44,615 nt of DNA, taken from assembly GCA_037176905.1 (NCBI GenBank), contig JBBBWG010031631.1:1-44615 (forward strand). The letters run 5' to 3'. The DNA comes from Azolla pinnata (lineage: Eukaryota; Streptophyta; Polypodiopsida; Salviniales; Salviniaceae). The position numbers were made by a program, and so were the translations under genes. Positions 12,501 to 23,638 of the stretch are shown here, one piece after another. Every line of letters begins with the position of its first letter. Position 1 is the stretch's first letter. Under the pieces are notes generated by a model. It had not been told where the DNA came from. It was given only the letters and a program-made list of their open reading frames with translations, and ran no database searches.

Positions 12501-15500
12501 AGCACAAAAGAGGATTGGGCTGAGTGGATGCGGCATTTTAGTGTGCAGCTCCTTAAGGAATCTCCTTCACCTGCTTTAAGAACTTGTGCACGTCTAGCCC
12601 AGCTTCAGGTTGGTGTTGTTTGAGGGTAGGGTTTCATAAAATCGTATTAATGGCTGCATAAAGTTTTTTTCTCTCTTTTAGCCTTTTGTTGGAAGAGAGT
12701 TGTTTGCTGCGGGGTTTGTTAGTTGCTGGGCGCATCTAAATGATGCTTATCAACAACAACTAGTTCGAAGTCTTGAAATGGCATTTTCTTCTCCCAACAT
12801 TCCTCCTGAGATTCTCGGGACACTTCTAAATCTGGTAGCTTTAACTTTTTCTGCTCCAGATTGGAAGAGGATTGGTGGTGATAGGTACTAATACTTGTGC
12901 TGAATCCAGGCGGAATTTATGGAACATGATGAGAAACCACTGCCAATTGACATCCGTCTCTTGGGTGCACTGGCTGAGAAGGTATATTATTTTATGCCAT
13001 TTGATATGAAGTTGTCTGTTTCTATCTGAGTGTTGTTTGTTTTATGGTTCTATAGTGCCATGCATATGCGAAAGCTTTGCATTACAAGGAAATGGAATTT
13101 GAGGGAGCACAATCCAAAAAGATGGATGCAAATCCTGTTTCTGTAGTCGAAGCATTAATTCATATCAACAACCAGCTACATCAACACGAGGTTTCTAAAC
13201 ATGAATTAATCAGGTCTTTGAATCACAATACATTTATTTTTGCTGATCAATTGTTGTTGATGCAGGCTGCTGTTGGTATCTTAACATATGCACAGCAACA
13301 TCTGTCTGTTGAGATCAAAGAATCATGGTAAATGAATATGTTTTCTATTTATATCAAGACTCGAGTAGGAAGAGCCCATGAGGCACCATCACTTAGATGA
13401 TGCAGCAATTTTCATATGTGAGTGCGTGGTAAAGATGATCATGTTAAACGTCTGTTGAGTGCATAGTTCTGATGATTCTGCCAGGAGATGAGGCTGCCAG
13501 AATGCTCCTCGTAAACAGGTTGATCAGGATAGGATTGTATTCTCTTGGCATAGGTCCACCCACAGTACCAAAATATATATCAACCGTGATTGTTCAAAGT
13601 CTCCAGATCATTCTTTGACCTCACTTGCCTTAGTCTTCATTAATGTGTATGCTACTAAGCTGATTGGTTCCTAGGTTCGTGAAGATGCTTTTCAGAATGT
13701 TAAAATAAGGAACTACATTATATGGATATGTCTAGCGTCTACCTTACCTTGTACTGCAACATTGTGTGCAAAGTAGTGAGCAAAACGAGTATTCTGGATT
13801 GGACAGTGATGACCAATTGTTCTTTGCATGTTAAACCAGTATCCTTTCTATTCTTCTAAAATTGACTCAGCTAAGCTTGCCACATGGTACTACCCCAGAT
13901 ATACTAACAATATCGTTAATTGGTCTATAATACTTAGTGAATTCTGAGGATATACTATGCGGTTTTGTTTCTCGAGCGTTCTTGCAATGATTTTCTGATC
14001 CTACTTCAGGTTTTCTTGTCAAGACTAGGAAGAAACAATGTCTTTTAGCTGGCCGAAAAGATGGACGAAGAGATTGCTGCAGAAAACCAATAATTCAAAT
14101 GATGAAATGCTATTATGTTTCCAGTTGTATTTTATTGCCGATTATTATACGTAAACTTGTTAAAAGATCCTTCCCTCTGCATGGACTGTAAGATGTGCCC
14201 CACTTGATGAACGTCACTCTTAAAGAAGTCTGAAGAGCTCTTTTCTGAGATGGAGTGGTAGTGCATTTATCCTTTGACATTTTTTTATCAGTAACCTTTG
14301 ATCGAGCATTCCACATCTACATTACAAATCTACTGGTAGTATGCAAAATTGTTAAAACTTTGTACTTCTCGTGTGACATTGCATGAACATTTGCTTTTTG
14401 AAATTTACTGGTATGATAGTCTTGTATACCAGTTACCTGCTGGGAAGTGAATAAAATTGTCTCATCGACCTAGGTATGAGAAGCTGCAAAGATGGGAAGA
14501 GGCTTATCAAGCGTATTCTGCAAAATGCTCTCAAACATCAAATGGTCATCCTGCGTTGGAACCAACTCTAGGTTTGGCTCATGTTGATTTCAGATTGTCT
14601 AATTTCAGCATTTGATTTTATGCGTAGGAAGTTGAAAATAATTTTGGGAGCTCGACTGCTAATTTCCTTCTGAAAATCATCAATTGTAATCAAGCTGCTC
14701 TTTTTCTGTATAAAAAACTGTTCTTTTGCTGTATAAAAATCAATCAATGATGCTCTCTCAAAGACGAATAGTGAGGTAGATGACAATATCATTGGAGATT
14801 CAGGTCATACCAGGAATGATGACATTATAGGTCCACCTTTGATTTTGCACTTATATATCACATCAGCCCTCGACTCAGCCATAGTTGGGGATATGTGTTT
14901 GGGAGTGCTTGTCTGTTATATTTATTGCATACTACTCAGTGTGGGTGATATGTACCCTGGAAATGTTCTTAACTGTTATGTTATCAAATATTGAATATTA
15001 TATTTTCTTGATTAGTTCTTTCTACTAGCTGATGTGTATTATTCAAATACAGGGAAGATGAGGTGCCTAGCAGCATTAGCACGATGGGATGAGCTAAATC
15101 TTCTTTGTAAAGATTACTGGGCACGTGCTGAACCTGTAGCTCGGTTGGAAATGGCTCCAATGGTTGGCATTGTTGTGCTTTTAGTATCATTTATACTATT
15201 TTTGTTCCATTCAGCAAGATAATACCCATAAAAAATTTGCAGGCTGCAAATGCAGCATGGAATATGGGTGATTGGGACATGATGGGAGAATATGTTTCAC
15301 GTCTTGATGATGGTGATGAGTGGAAGTTGCGTAATTTGGGGAGTTCTACGAATAATGCAGAGGGAAGTAGTGATGGACCCTTTTTCAAGGCAGTCCTATG
15401 CATCAGGCATTGTAAGGTTGGCATAATTCCAAAGAACTTTTGTGCTTCTGTTTCATTCTTTCAATTTCATATCATAGTGTTATGTATCGCATTTTGAATT

Positions 15501-18500
15501 TGCAGTTTGATGAGGCTCGGAGCTACATAGAGCGTGCTCGGAAGTGTGTTGCGACTGACCTCTCAGCTTTGGTAAAGGCGTTTACTTATTCATGAAATTC
15601 TTTCCATACATCTACTGGTCTGATTCTAGGTTCAACAACATAAACCAGTAGTATCTTGGCCGTCAGTGCCAACATTTCTCTGAAGTATAAAAGGATTTGG
15701 TGTTTGTGCCAGTATATAAACTTCCTCAATACTCTGTCCAAAGGGTAGAAGAATATAGTAGACTTTCACAAATCTGGAGTAAAACTAGTAGTTCCTGATG
15801 AGCTGATCTTTGAACTTCAATTGTTGGCGTTCTGAGATCTCAGTCAGACCTGCTAGGCATTCTTTGGCTCTTCGGCCAGGGGAGAATAGCATGCTAGTAG
15901 AGGACAATCATTCTCCACTTACCAATAACCTGATTATATGACTACTGAAAGAGGGAAGCTCGTTCAGTAAACCCTAAACCCTAAACCATTTAACTGATGA
16001 TAGTAACAGTGAAGAAATGTCACCTGTTTGCTGGTGATGGTATTTGATGTAAGAATTATTACTAGGCTACATTTTGTAGGTTGGCGTCTGTGTTCCTTGA
16101 CATGCTAAGCACCTACCATTGTATCTCTTACACAAATTGTAGTATCTTATTTCTCATTCTTTCCATCTATTATGTTAATGTTTGCAGGTTTTGGAGAGCT
16201 ATGACCGTGCTTACAGCAACATGGTGCGTGTGCAACAGCTCTCTGAACTGGAAGAGGTGAGCAAAGAACCATTCACATGATTTCTGACAGGGTTATGGTT
16301 GATCTCATGATTAGGCTTAAGAAACTAAACATGCTCTGTTTTTCTTGTGCATCTCCTGATTTATACTATTTGCTGATGGTTATCTGCAGTTCTATTGACA
16401 AAAAAACACTTTTATTTGTTTATCTTCATATTACTACATATCTGATCTTCTTTTAATGTTTGGGATGTTTTGTAAGGCAAAATCTTAAATCTATGATTGC
16501 ATATATACCACAATAGTTCTATCATTTTATCTTTTAGCTTTTGCTTATGTTTATTTTGGTGGTGTGAGGCCCCTCTGAAAATGTTTTTGTTTGTTTCATT
16601 CGCTGTTTTACTTTCTAATAATTGTGCACTAAAATTGTATCCGTTCCCACGATTATATTTTCAACAGGTCATCGATTACTCGCTGATTATGCGATCTAGT
16701 GGTAATGGTAATGAGGATCGTGCATCTCTTATACGTAAAATGTGGCATGATCGTATACGTGGCACCAAAAGAAATGTGGAGGTAAAGAGGCCATAGTGTA
16801 TGTGCGTGTATATGATTTATCTTTAGGTTTTAAATTCGTCTAAAATTCTGTAGACATTTTCACTTAACAGGTTTGGCATCCACTGCTGGCAGTTCGAGCA
16901 TTGGTTCTTCCCCCTAAAGAAGATGTTGAAACGTGGTTGAAATTTGTTTCCCTTTGCCGGAAAAGTGGTCACATTGATCAGTCTCGAGTCACGCTGGACC
17001 TTTTGTTGGTATTTTACTATTACTTAATGCCGTAACTAAATGGCTGTGACTTCCTTCTCACTCCTGTTATTCACAGGAACATGATGGTTCAACATCCCCA
17101 AGTGCACATGCACACCATCAACTACCTCAAGTCACATATGCTTATTTGAAATATGAGTGGTATTCAGCAAAAAAACCTGGAGATGATAAGAAGCGGATTG
17201 CAGCTTTCAATCAACTACAGGTATTCATTCTGAGTAGATGCCATTCTGAATTGATCTTATTTTGCCTACATTTTCTAATTTTCTACATGTTCTCCATCTG
17301 ATTAGCATCATATGTGTGTGTGCGATGGAAATCGGACCATATGGGTTATCTTTGAGGCAAAGCAAAAATCTTTGAGGCTAGATCAGTTTCTGTAAATATG
17401 TCAACATTGTAGTATGTATCTGAAAGAAAACCAAGACTTGGTATGGCAATTCTCTGATGTAAAGATAGAAGTGTGGTGAAGATTGGATGGGTGCATATTC
17501 TGTCAATAAGTTTCTCATCATTTTTTCTAGGATGATCAGGTTATTCTTAAAGAGTGGATTGATATGCAGGAACTTGGCCAAAGGCTTCATGATATGACCA
17601 AAACTCCCGGCGCTGTTCACACCTACAATGCTTCTTCTGCTGACACTTTTACTGGAAATACTATACCTTTAATAGCTCGAGTGTACTTGAAACTTGGGAC
17701 ATGGAATCAGGCGCTGAAGCCTATTCTTGATGATGAAGCTGTAAAAGGTACTTTGTTGAAGCAAGTCCTTTCTTTAGACTGTCTCTCAAAAGTTTTTTCC
17801 TAAAGTAGCTACCGTTTTTTGTCTATTGAAAGGTATACTTCATGCACTGCGAACCGCAACAGATTATGCACCTAGATGGGCAAAGGCATGGCATAAATGG
17901 GGGATGTTTAATTCAGAAGTTGTCTCTCAATATGTACCACGGGGTCAGCATTCTAGTGTGCATAAGTATGTTGAGGCGGCTGTAAGAGGATATTTTTATT
18001 CCATTGCATATGCTTCCACTCAGAAGGGTGGGGATGATAGTCTGCAGGTCAGATTTATACAATCTATCCCGAATTTCAAGACATTATCTTTCAGCAGGCT
18101 AACATATTCTCAATGATATTCAGGATATCCTACGGTTGCTAACCCTGTGGTTTACCTATGGTGCGAGTGATGAAGTTAGAGATGCCCTTCAAGAAGGGTT
18201 TTCCCAGGTCAATATTGATACATGGCTGGTGGTGCTGCCTCAAATCATTGCACGGATACATTCTCATATTCCTGCTGTTAGAGAGCTGATTCAATCATTG
18301 CTTGTTCGTATTGGAAGAAGTCACCCACAGGTTTCATCTCAGTCCTACACTTCTTCTACCTCTAAATGCTTCCTTATATTCTTAGCAGACACAATATCTG
18401 TCAGACAGGGTTCATGTCTAAGTTAGGCAGAAAGTATCTATTATTTTCTAGATGACATTAGATTCCAATGTGATTCTGTTTGTGTTGGTTTAGATTTCAA

Positions 18501-21500
18501 TGACTACAAATATAACTCATGAACTTGATGAATCTATATTTGTTTATGATAGACGTGTTTGTGTGATGAAGGTATGGTTGATGTGTCCATCAGGCCGTGA
18601 GTGGCAAATGAATGCTTCTCATTATCAATACCTTGCTGGTCAAGAACCTATGATGCATTTTTAGGGTTATGTTATTTCCGAATCACAAGTATACATTTGG
18701 AAATCATTTTAATAAAGTATGTTGATGCGATTTGTCCAGGCACTTATGTATCCTCTGCTTGTGGCGTGCAAGTCAATAAGCTCTCTTCGGCGAACTGCAG
18801 CAGAACAAGTTGTTGAGGAAGTTCGTCAACATAGTGCACACAGTGCACTTCTCGTTGAACAGGTATGAAGTTGTACGCTTTTTAGTACTATATTGCAGTT
18901 ATGGTTTAGTGAATGAAAAACATACTTTGCATGTATCAGGCACAGTTGGTTTCTAAAGAACTCATAAGAGTAGCCATCTTATGGCATGAGTCATGGCATG
19001 AAGGTTTAGAAGAAGCCAGTCGCCTGTACTTTGGTGAGCACAATGTAGAGGGAATGCTAAATGTCCTGTTGCCGTTGCACAATCTCCTCGAAAAGGAAGG
19101 ACCTAAAACAGCACAAGAAATTCTATTTGTCCAGGTGACTTGAACAAATGATTGATTTTAGGATTTTCTTTTTGATGATTTTGGATTTATTGTCACATCT
19201 TCCTTGATTCATGTTTATTTTACATCTGCTAGAATTATGGTCGCGAACTGCAAGAAGCATATGAATGCTGCATGAAATATCGTAAAACAGGAAAAGAAGC
19301 AGAGCTAACTCAGGTGAAACTACTAGTGCAAGACTTTATATGCTTTTCTTTTAGCGATTTGGTACATCTATTTGATTTTATGCATTTGCTTATATTTAGG
19401 CATGGGATCTATATTACCATGTGTTCAAGAGGATAAATAAACAACTTCCAGGCTTAACTACACTGGAGCTGCAGGTATACATTTCTGCTGCCTCCTTTTT
19501 TCTCAAGGAGTCTCTCATGTTTCCAATATCCCTAACTTGATCATCCCATGTTGGAGAACTTCTGAAACAGAACTTCATGCGTTAGACTTATTTTGTTTAT
19601 TGTAAAGATGAGCCTTACTTATCTCCCATTTTTGTATAGAGTTAAGTTTGTCATTTTATTTGTCGAGTAGCATAACTTCCAAATACTCTACAGCTCATCT
19701 GAAAGAATAGCATAACGGGTGGAAAGAATAGCATAATGGCTATTTTTTCCTGCCATTTAGGGTGCTTCTCAATCTACATTAGATCAGGCAAATTATATAT
19801 AGCTCTGAAAGGCTGAAATTTGCGAAGTGAGAACCTTATGTAAGTGAGGGGAGCTGACTTGTTCTTGCAATTTAAGATTGAAATGCGTTTGGATTTTTCT
19901 TTCTTTCTGTGATATGCTGTTTCTAAATTTTTTGTCCTATCCAGAATGTGTCTCCAGACCTTTTGAATGCTCGTGACCTTGTTCTTGCTGTCCCTGGAAC
20001 ATATCGAGCAGGTATATGAGTTATTGATAATCTATTTTTATCTAGTGGTGTGGTAACATTGTGTATTGTCTGGAGTCTGGCTTTAGGAGCTCGTGAGATC
20101 ACAATTGCGGGGTTTGCACCGCAACTTGGTGTGATTTCATCAAAACAACGGCCCAGAAAGTGTACTATCTACGGTAATGATGGGGAGGATTATGCCTTTC
20201 TTTTGAAAGGGCACGAAGATTTGAGGCAGGATGAGAGGGTTATGCAGGTATACAGATGCAGATTACTAGTGAAAGCTTTTCCTTGTATTCTCATTGTGCA
20301 ATCCTCTTCAGTCACTTAATATGAATGTGATGTGGCCAGCTGTTTGGTTTGGTGAATACACTGCTTGCAAATGATGCACACACAGCAGAGAAGGATCTTT
20401 CTATTCAGAGATATGCTGTCATTCCACTTTCGCCAAATAGTGGACTAATAGGTTGGGTTCCTAATTGCGACACACTACACAGTCTTATCCGAGAGTACAG
20501 GGATGCACGGAAGGTGAAATCTTGTTACACAAGTTGTCTAAATAGTTGTTCCATTTTATTATCTGAATTGTAATTACCTTTTCTTACATTTTATTATTAC
20601 TCATAACAGATCCCAGTCAATATGGAACATCGTCTCATGCTAGCGTTTGCTCCTGATTATGAAAACCTTACATTGATTGCCAAGGTGGAGGTCTTTGAAC
20701 ATGCATTGCAAAATACTGATGGGAATGATATAGCTAAGGTAAGCATGTTATAATGGAGCAATTATTAGAGGAGTAAAGATCTGCCAAAATGAACGTATAT
20801 GCATCTGCTTTTCAGGTTCTTTGGCTGAAGAGTAGAACCTCTGAGGTTTGGCTTTCACGTAGGACTAATTATACACGGAGTCTTGCAGTAATGAGCATGG
20901 TATTCTCTCTGCTGTCTTAAGGATTATATGTATTTTAGTCTCTATCTTTCCTAAATCATCATACAATGGCATTTTCAGGTTGGATACCTCCTAGGTTTGG
21001 GTGATCGGCATCCTAGTAACCTTATGCTACACCGAGTAAGGTGAGAAAGTGATTCAAGTGAAATATGAAATCCTCTAGTGCAACCTGTATATTTCCATAT
21101 TGATAAATTTTCACTTTTCTGTGTTCAGTGGTAAAATTTTCCATATTGATTTTGGCGATTGCTTTGAAGCAGCCATGAACCGTGAAAAGTTTCCTGAGAA
21201 GGTCAGGTTCCATTACCTCATGTCATACGTAGCACTTTGACTGTCGTATGCAATATGTGACATTTGATGTTTTTGCCACAGGTTCCTTTTAGGCTCACGA
21301 GAATGCTAGTCAGAGCCATGGAAGTTAGTGGGATAGAAGGAAACTTTAGGTCCACTTGTGAAAATGTAGTTCAAGTTCTTCGCACACACATGGATAGTGT
21401 AATGGCAATGATGCAGGTATGCCATATAAATTCATCCGTCGATGTATTTCAATTTAAGAATGAAGGGGCTATGTTAATTGTGGTGTAAGTATGCTGAGGG

Positions 21501-22391
21501 CTAATGCATACGATGAATTCCAGGCTTTTGTGCACGATCCATTGATTAATTGGAGGCTTTTCAACATGAATGAGGTTCCTCAAATGGGAACGCATGCAAG
21601 CACACGTACCTTAACAACTGATGGATGTAGTGCCCTACAAGATCCTGCATCTCCCATTCAAAGAGGATTTAGAGAACGTGAAGTTATGCAGGTATGGTCA
21701 ATCTACTGCAAAGACCTAATATTATTTCATTCAACGTTTTTCTAACAGTTATTTTCTGCAGGCTGTGGGGCAGTTGGGTGATGCGAATGAAGTTCTTAAT
21801 GAGCGTGCTGTCGCAGTAATGGCTCGTATGAAGCACAAGTTAACTGGATGTGACTTTTCTCCTTCCTCTGTTTATGCTGGGAATTCAACGAGCACTTCTG
21901 TTCTGGTAGATCAAACTGCAGTAAGTGGTGACCGTGATTCAGAGACAGGACTTTCTGTTAGTGTCCAGGTGCAGAAGCTTATTGATCAGGCAATGTCACA
22001 TGAGAACCTGTGCCAAAACTATGTTGGGTATGTCTCTTTACGGTTGGATATGTTGTTGATACTTGTAACTGTCTATATCACATTCCCAATGCGGTTGAGA
22101 ATACCTATATTTTGGCAAAAAATATATGTAATGATAGTGCCACATACCATAATAATTAGCAATATTACCTGCGTTTCATTATGCCATAAGAATCTTAAGG
22201 CTAATAATCCTAGTTTGGAAGCAAGGTATGATTGGTAGGGCCTGATAAGCACCAGAAAACCGCAATAATCTATCTAGAGTTTAGGCCTATCTGTATTTCT
22301 TTCAGAATTGAGCCTCTTTTGTACTTAGCAATTCTTGTTGATGAAGCATCGAGTTCTTTGTTTTTATTTCAGGTGGTGTCCCTTCTGGTGA
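3512..22391 (+). CDS. TOR: Target of rapamycin (TOR) serine/threonine kinase, complete, about 57 coding exons
   Basis: This is the catalytic subunit of the TOR complex, a PIKK-family protein kinase that couples nutrients, energy and auxin to translation and growth. Exon 1 (3512-3604) begins [20 protein letters not shown] and joins at 4162 to [21 protein letters not shown] could follow GT-AG junctions in frame through HEAT repeats, FAT, FRB, kinase and FATC to the WCPFW terminus. Length is about 2,450 residues, as in other plant TORs. Catalytic GDRHPSN and HIDFGDCFE motifs are intact, so the product should be active. Larger introns are at 8273-9275, 9953-10539 and 13331-14473. The N-terminus is shorter than Arabidopsis TOR and low in complexity, so this start is likely but not proven. 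An alternative acceptor at 17530 would add 13 in-frame residues before ELGQRLHDM. Confidence 0.97.
4162..12380 (+). other. TOR: TOR HEAT-repeat region
   Basis: Exons 2 to 26 encode the long helical HEAT solenoid that, from TOR biology, dimerises and binds RAPTOR and other partners. Recognisable plant-TOR blocks run from [20 protein letters not shown] through [20 protein letters not shown] and [20 protein letters not shown] to [20 protein letters not shown]. The segment around 12230-12380 ([10 protein letters not shown] to SSQTKNFK) is poorly conserved linker. No frame break was found. Confidence 0.85.
13056..18862 (+). other. TOR: TOR FAT domain
   Basis: Exons from [17 protein letters not shown] (13056) to [13 protein letters not shown] (18862) encode the TPR-like FAT domain that wraps the kinase. 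Conserved blocks include [60 protein letters not shown] and [15 protein letters not shown]. The part from [15 protein letters not shown] to [11 protein letters not shown] is the least conserved and is where an alternative acceptor is possible. Confidence 0.8.
15968..15987 (+). repeat. Short interstitial telomere-type repeat in a TOR intron
   Basis: Three successive copies of the plant telomere unit CCCTAAA (about 20 bases, TAAACCCTAAACCCTAAACC) sit in the intron 15571-16187. It is too short to mark a chromosome fusion and may be a double-strand-break repair trace or a chance telo-box. Confidence 0.7.
18940..19474 (+). other. TOR: TOR FRB (FKBP12-rapamycin binding) domain
   Basis: Three exons encode [20 protein letters not shown] then [10 protein letters not shown], and end in [17 protein letters not shown]. 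The Ser of EASRLYF and the Trp-Asp of AWDLYYHVF, which in animal mTOR contact rapamycin, are all present. The domain itself should therefore be able to bind an FKBP-rapamycin complex; weak rapamycin response in many plants is generally attributed to FKBP12 rather than to FRB. Confidence 0.9.
20087..21416 (+). other. TOR: TOR PI3K-related kinase domain
   Basis: Seven exons hold the kinase core: [20 protein letters not shown] then [11 protein letters not shown] (N-lobe), [20 protein letters not shown], the catalytic loop [20 protein letters not shown], the DFG-type HIDFGDCFE and the activation loop through [17 protein letters not shown]. All catalytic residues I can check are intact. Confidence 0.93.
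21964..22391 (+). other. TOR: TOR FATC terminus, split by an intron
   Basis: [20 protein letters not shown] runs to the end of an exon at 22027, and the last coding exon, 22373-22391, supplies the final base of Gly plus WCPFW and the TGA. FATC ends in this invariant aromatic motif in TOR proteins and is needed for kinase activity. If the intron 22028-22372 were kept, WCPFW would be replaced by a hydrophobic tail. Confidence 0.9.
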
Positions 22392-23263
22392 GCTCGCTGA
22401 AGGAAAGACAATTTTGTACTATATGTACAAGATAGTTTTTCGTTGTACATAATGTGGCTGCGGGGATGCAGGGTACCTTGCTCCACTGTAATATTTTGCC
22501 TGTAGCATTCAGTTGAAGATCCATACTTCAGTGTAATATATATATATATATATATAATTCATATCTTGTAACATATGGTTTACTCTCATCTCCTGGATAG
22601 TTTTCTTTGTTAAAATGCTGCATATGTTCCACCGCCGTAACGTGTAAATATCATATGCATATGTAATCTCATATGAACATTTGCTTGATCGATCTTGGGC
22701 TATTTGGCAATATTCCCATGCAATCTGTTTGTGGCTATGTGATTGTCGGATTTATTTGTGGCCCTGAATCTCGCTGTTTTTCCATATGAATTAATGCTTC
22801 TAAACTGACATGAGAATTCTGATTGAACACAATTTTATGCCACAGATTCGCGAGCATCAATTTTACATTTAATGCCATTTTGACTTTTTTAGGCCGAGAT
22901 AAAACTGGAATGCAAATTGGGAAAGAGATGAGTGAAGAAGCACAGAATTCTTGTTCACTTGCCGGAGAATCTCTTTGATCAGAAGCTCTGGCACGGTCGA
23001 GCTGTAAATAGTGTTCTGGTGTGCAGCTTGTCTGATGAAAGCTTTTTTTGGGCATTTGTCAGAGAAAGACAGGCCAAGGATTCTTCTGATGCAGGGATGT
23101 AGTCTGATTCTTGAAAGGATTCTGGTACATGCAATTGACACAGAATCAGTCTAGACTGTCAGCTGATGCATCAACAGCTTGGTGGCTGCTGCTGATGTAA
23201 ATGGTTGCAAACCCTAATCGAGGAGAAAATCGATCCACGGAGCAGCTGGAGGAGAGTAATCTG

Positions 23264-23346
23264 CATGACTCACGATCCCTGCGACAAAGGAAACCCTAAA
23301 CCCTCATGAGTCATGGTCGCTGCAACAAGGAAACCCTAAAACCCCT
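23264..23346 (+). repeat. Tandem 41-bp duplication carrying telo-boxes
   Basis: Two imperfect copies start at 23264 and 23305. Each has CATGA.TCA..., a GCGACAA or GCAACAA block, then GGAAACCCTAAA. The repeat thus duplicates a telo-box in the presumed XLG promoter or leader. A third AAACCCTAAACCCTA copy lies at 23375-23389. Confidence 0.7.
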
Positions 23347-23374
23347 AAGCCCTGCGGAAGCGAGCAGCAGCCCG

Positions 23375-23389
23375 AAACCCTAAACCCTA
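23375..23389 (+). promoter_or_regulatory. Telo-box pair upstream of XLG
   Basis: AAACCCTAAACCCTA contains two overlapping plant telo-box motifs 250 bases before the chosen XLG ATG. Together with copies at 23291-23304 and 23331-23346 it makes a cluster, stronger than a single chance match. Confidence 0.5.
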
Positions 23390-23638
23390 GACTCGGAAGG
23401 GTAGATGAAGCGTGTAGATCACGGTCGTGATGCTGTTGACGGCCTTGGCCCAGAAGACCGAGTGGCTACAGACTACAGAGATTTGGTGGGCGCCCACCAT
23501 TGACGCGATGAGTTCCGCCTTGCTTTGCTTTCTGCCCTGCTGCTGGCCATGTCCTTGCACTCTTTGCCATCGCCCTCTCCCCGCTTCCTTCTTCATCTAC
23601 AGCTGAATCATCCATCGATTGCCGCCCCACAGTTCACC

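Larger units (their letters stand above)
22392..23638 (+). other. TOR 3' end and XLG upstream region
   Basis: TOR's 3'UTR probably ends within the first 150-200 bases; a (TA)n run lies at 22537-22555. From about 23180 the sequence becomes richer in GC and carries the telo-box cluster that probably belongs to XLG. Upstream ATGs occur at 23404 (32 codons, stop at 23502) and at 23508 (about 32 codons, a different frame). No tRNA or other gene is seen. Confidence 0.6.

Noticed and set aside
15968-15987. Internal telomere or chromosome-fusion site
   Set aside because: Only three units are present, inside an intron of an intact gene.
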